A stretch of DNA of 6,479 bases from JBOFZL01 sp051655155 (lineage in GTDB: Bacteria; Bacillota; Clostridia; Peptostreptococcales; Filifactoraceae). The stretch lies in NCBI GenBank assembly GCA_051655155.1, contig JBOFZL010000024.1, forward strand, positions 1 to 6,479. The letters run 5' to 3'. The position numbers and the translations under genes were made by a program. The notes under the pieces are model-generated. The model saw only the letters and a list, made by a program, of their open reading frames with translations, was not told where the DNA came from and ran no database searches. Shown here piece after piece: positions 6,383 through 6,479 of this stretch (positions are counted from its first letter, which is position 1; every line of letters begins with the position of its first letter).

Positions 6383-6479
6383 AATTGGTAAGAAGATAAT
6401 TGTGAGTTATATGATTATGGTATTTCTTACTGTTATTATATCTATATCGATTACTAAAATGAATTTTTCTGATAATTTC
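6375..6479 (+). CDS. Probable sensor histidine kinase, N-terminal fragment (cut by window end)
   Basis: Only the first 35 codons are present. They begin MSKIGKKIIVSYMIMVFLTV: a short basic start followed by a hydrophobic stretch at about residues 9-26, which fits a first transmembrane helix oriented with its N-terminus inside the cell. The ATG at 6375 has an AAGGTG ribosome site (6362-6367) seven bases upstream and overlaps the response-regulator end by 8 bases. A membrane sensor kinase is the normal gene in this position, but no kinase motif is inside the window, so the call rests on context and the membrane segment. Confidence 0.75.
   Translation, partial: MSKIGKKIIVSYMIMVFLTVIISISITKMNFSDNF

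Overview
The window is very AT-rich, with short gene gaps, strong GGAG-type ribosome binding sites, and A/T-ending codons. Together with an fhs-fchA-folD gene order, this points to a low-GC anaerobic Firmicute of the Clostridia. That assignment is an inference from composition and gene content; the species cannot be named from the sequence. All real genes are on the + strand.

Layout. (1) Bases 2-1150 hold the 3' part of a B12-binding-type radical SAM gene (DUF4080-like C-terminus). Its N-terminal portion and iron-sulfur cysteine motif lie before the window. It overlaps by ATGA a TPR-repeat gene (1147-2280), so the two are probably translationally coupled. (2) A 106-base gap carries a good sigma-A promoter (TTGATT-N17-TAGAAT with extended -10). 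It drives a three-gene one-carbon operon: fhs (2387-4063), fchA (4074-4700) and folD (4702-5520). The operon ends at a long hairpin at 5553-5587. (3) A second promoter (TTGTCT-N18-TATAAT) starts a two-component system: an OmpR/PhoB-type response regulator (5699-6382) and the first 35 codons of an overlapping gene that is probably its sensor kinase (6375 onward, cut by the window end).

How the genes work together. Fhs makes 10-formyl-THF from formate, FchA interconverts 10-formyl-THF/5,10-methenyl-THF, and FolD interconverts methenyl- and methylene-THF. This is the folate part of the methyl branch of the Wood-Ljungdahl pathway, also used by purine and glycine fermenters and for C1 supply. No metF or CODH/acetyl-CoA synthase gene is in the window, so acetogenesis cannot be claimed. 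The most noteworthy observation is that FolD lacks the residues needed for its usual cyclohydrolase activity: the catalytic Lys position is Ala47 and the Gln position is Phe91. The gene just upstream encodes a dedicated cyclohydrolase. The operon therefore appears to have split a normally bifunctional enzyme into two proteins. I saw no mobile elements, CRISPR, tRNA or rRNA, and nothing that clearly amounts to an undescribed system.
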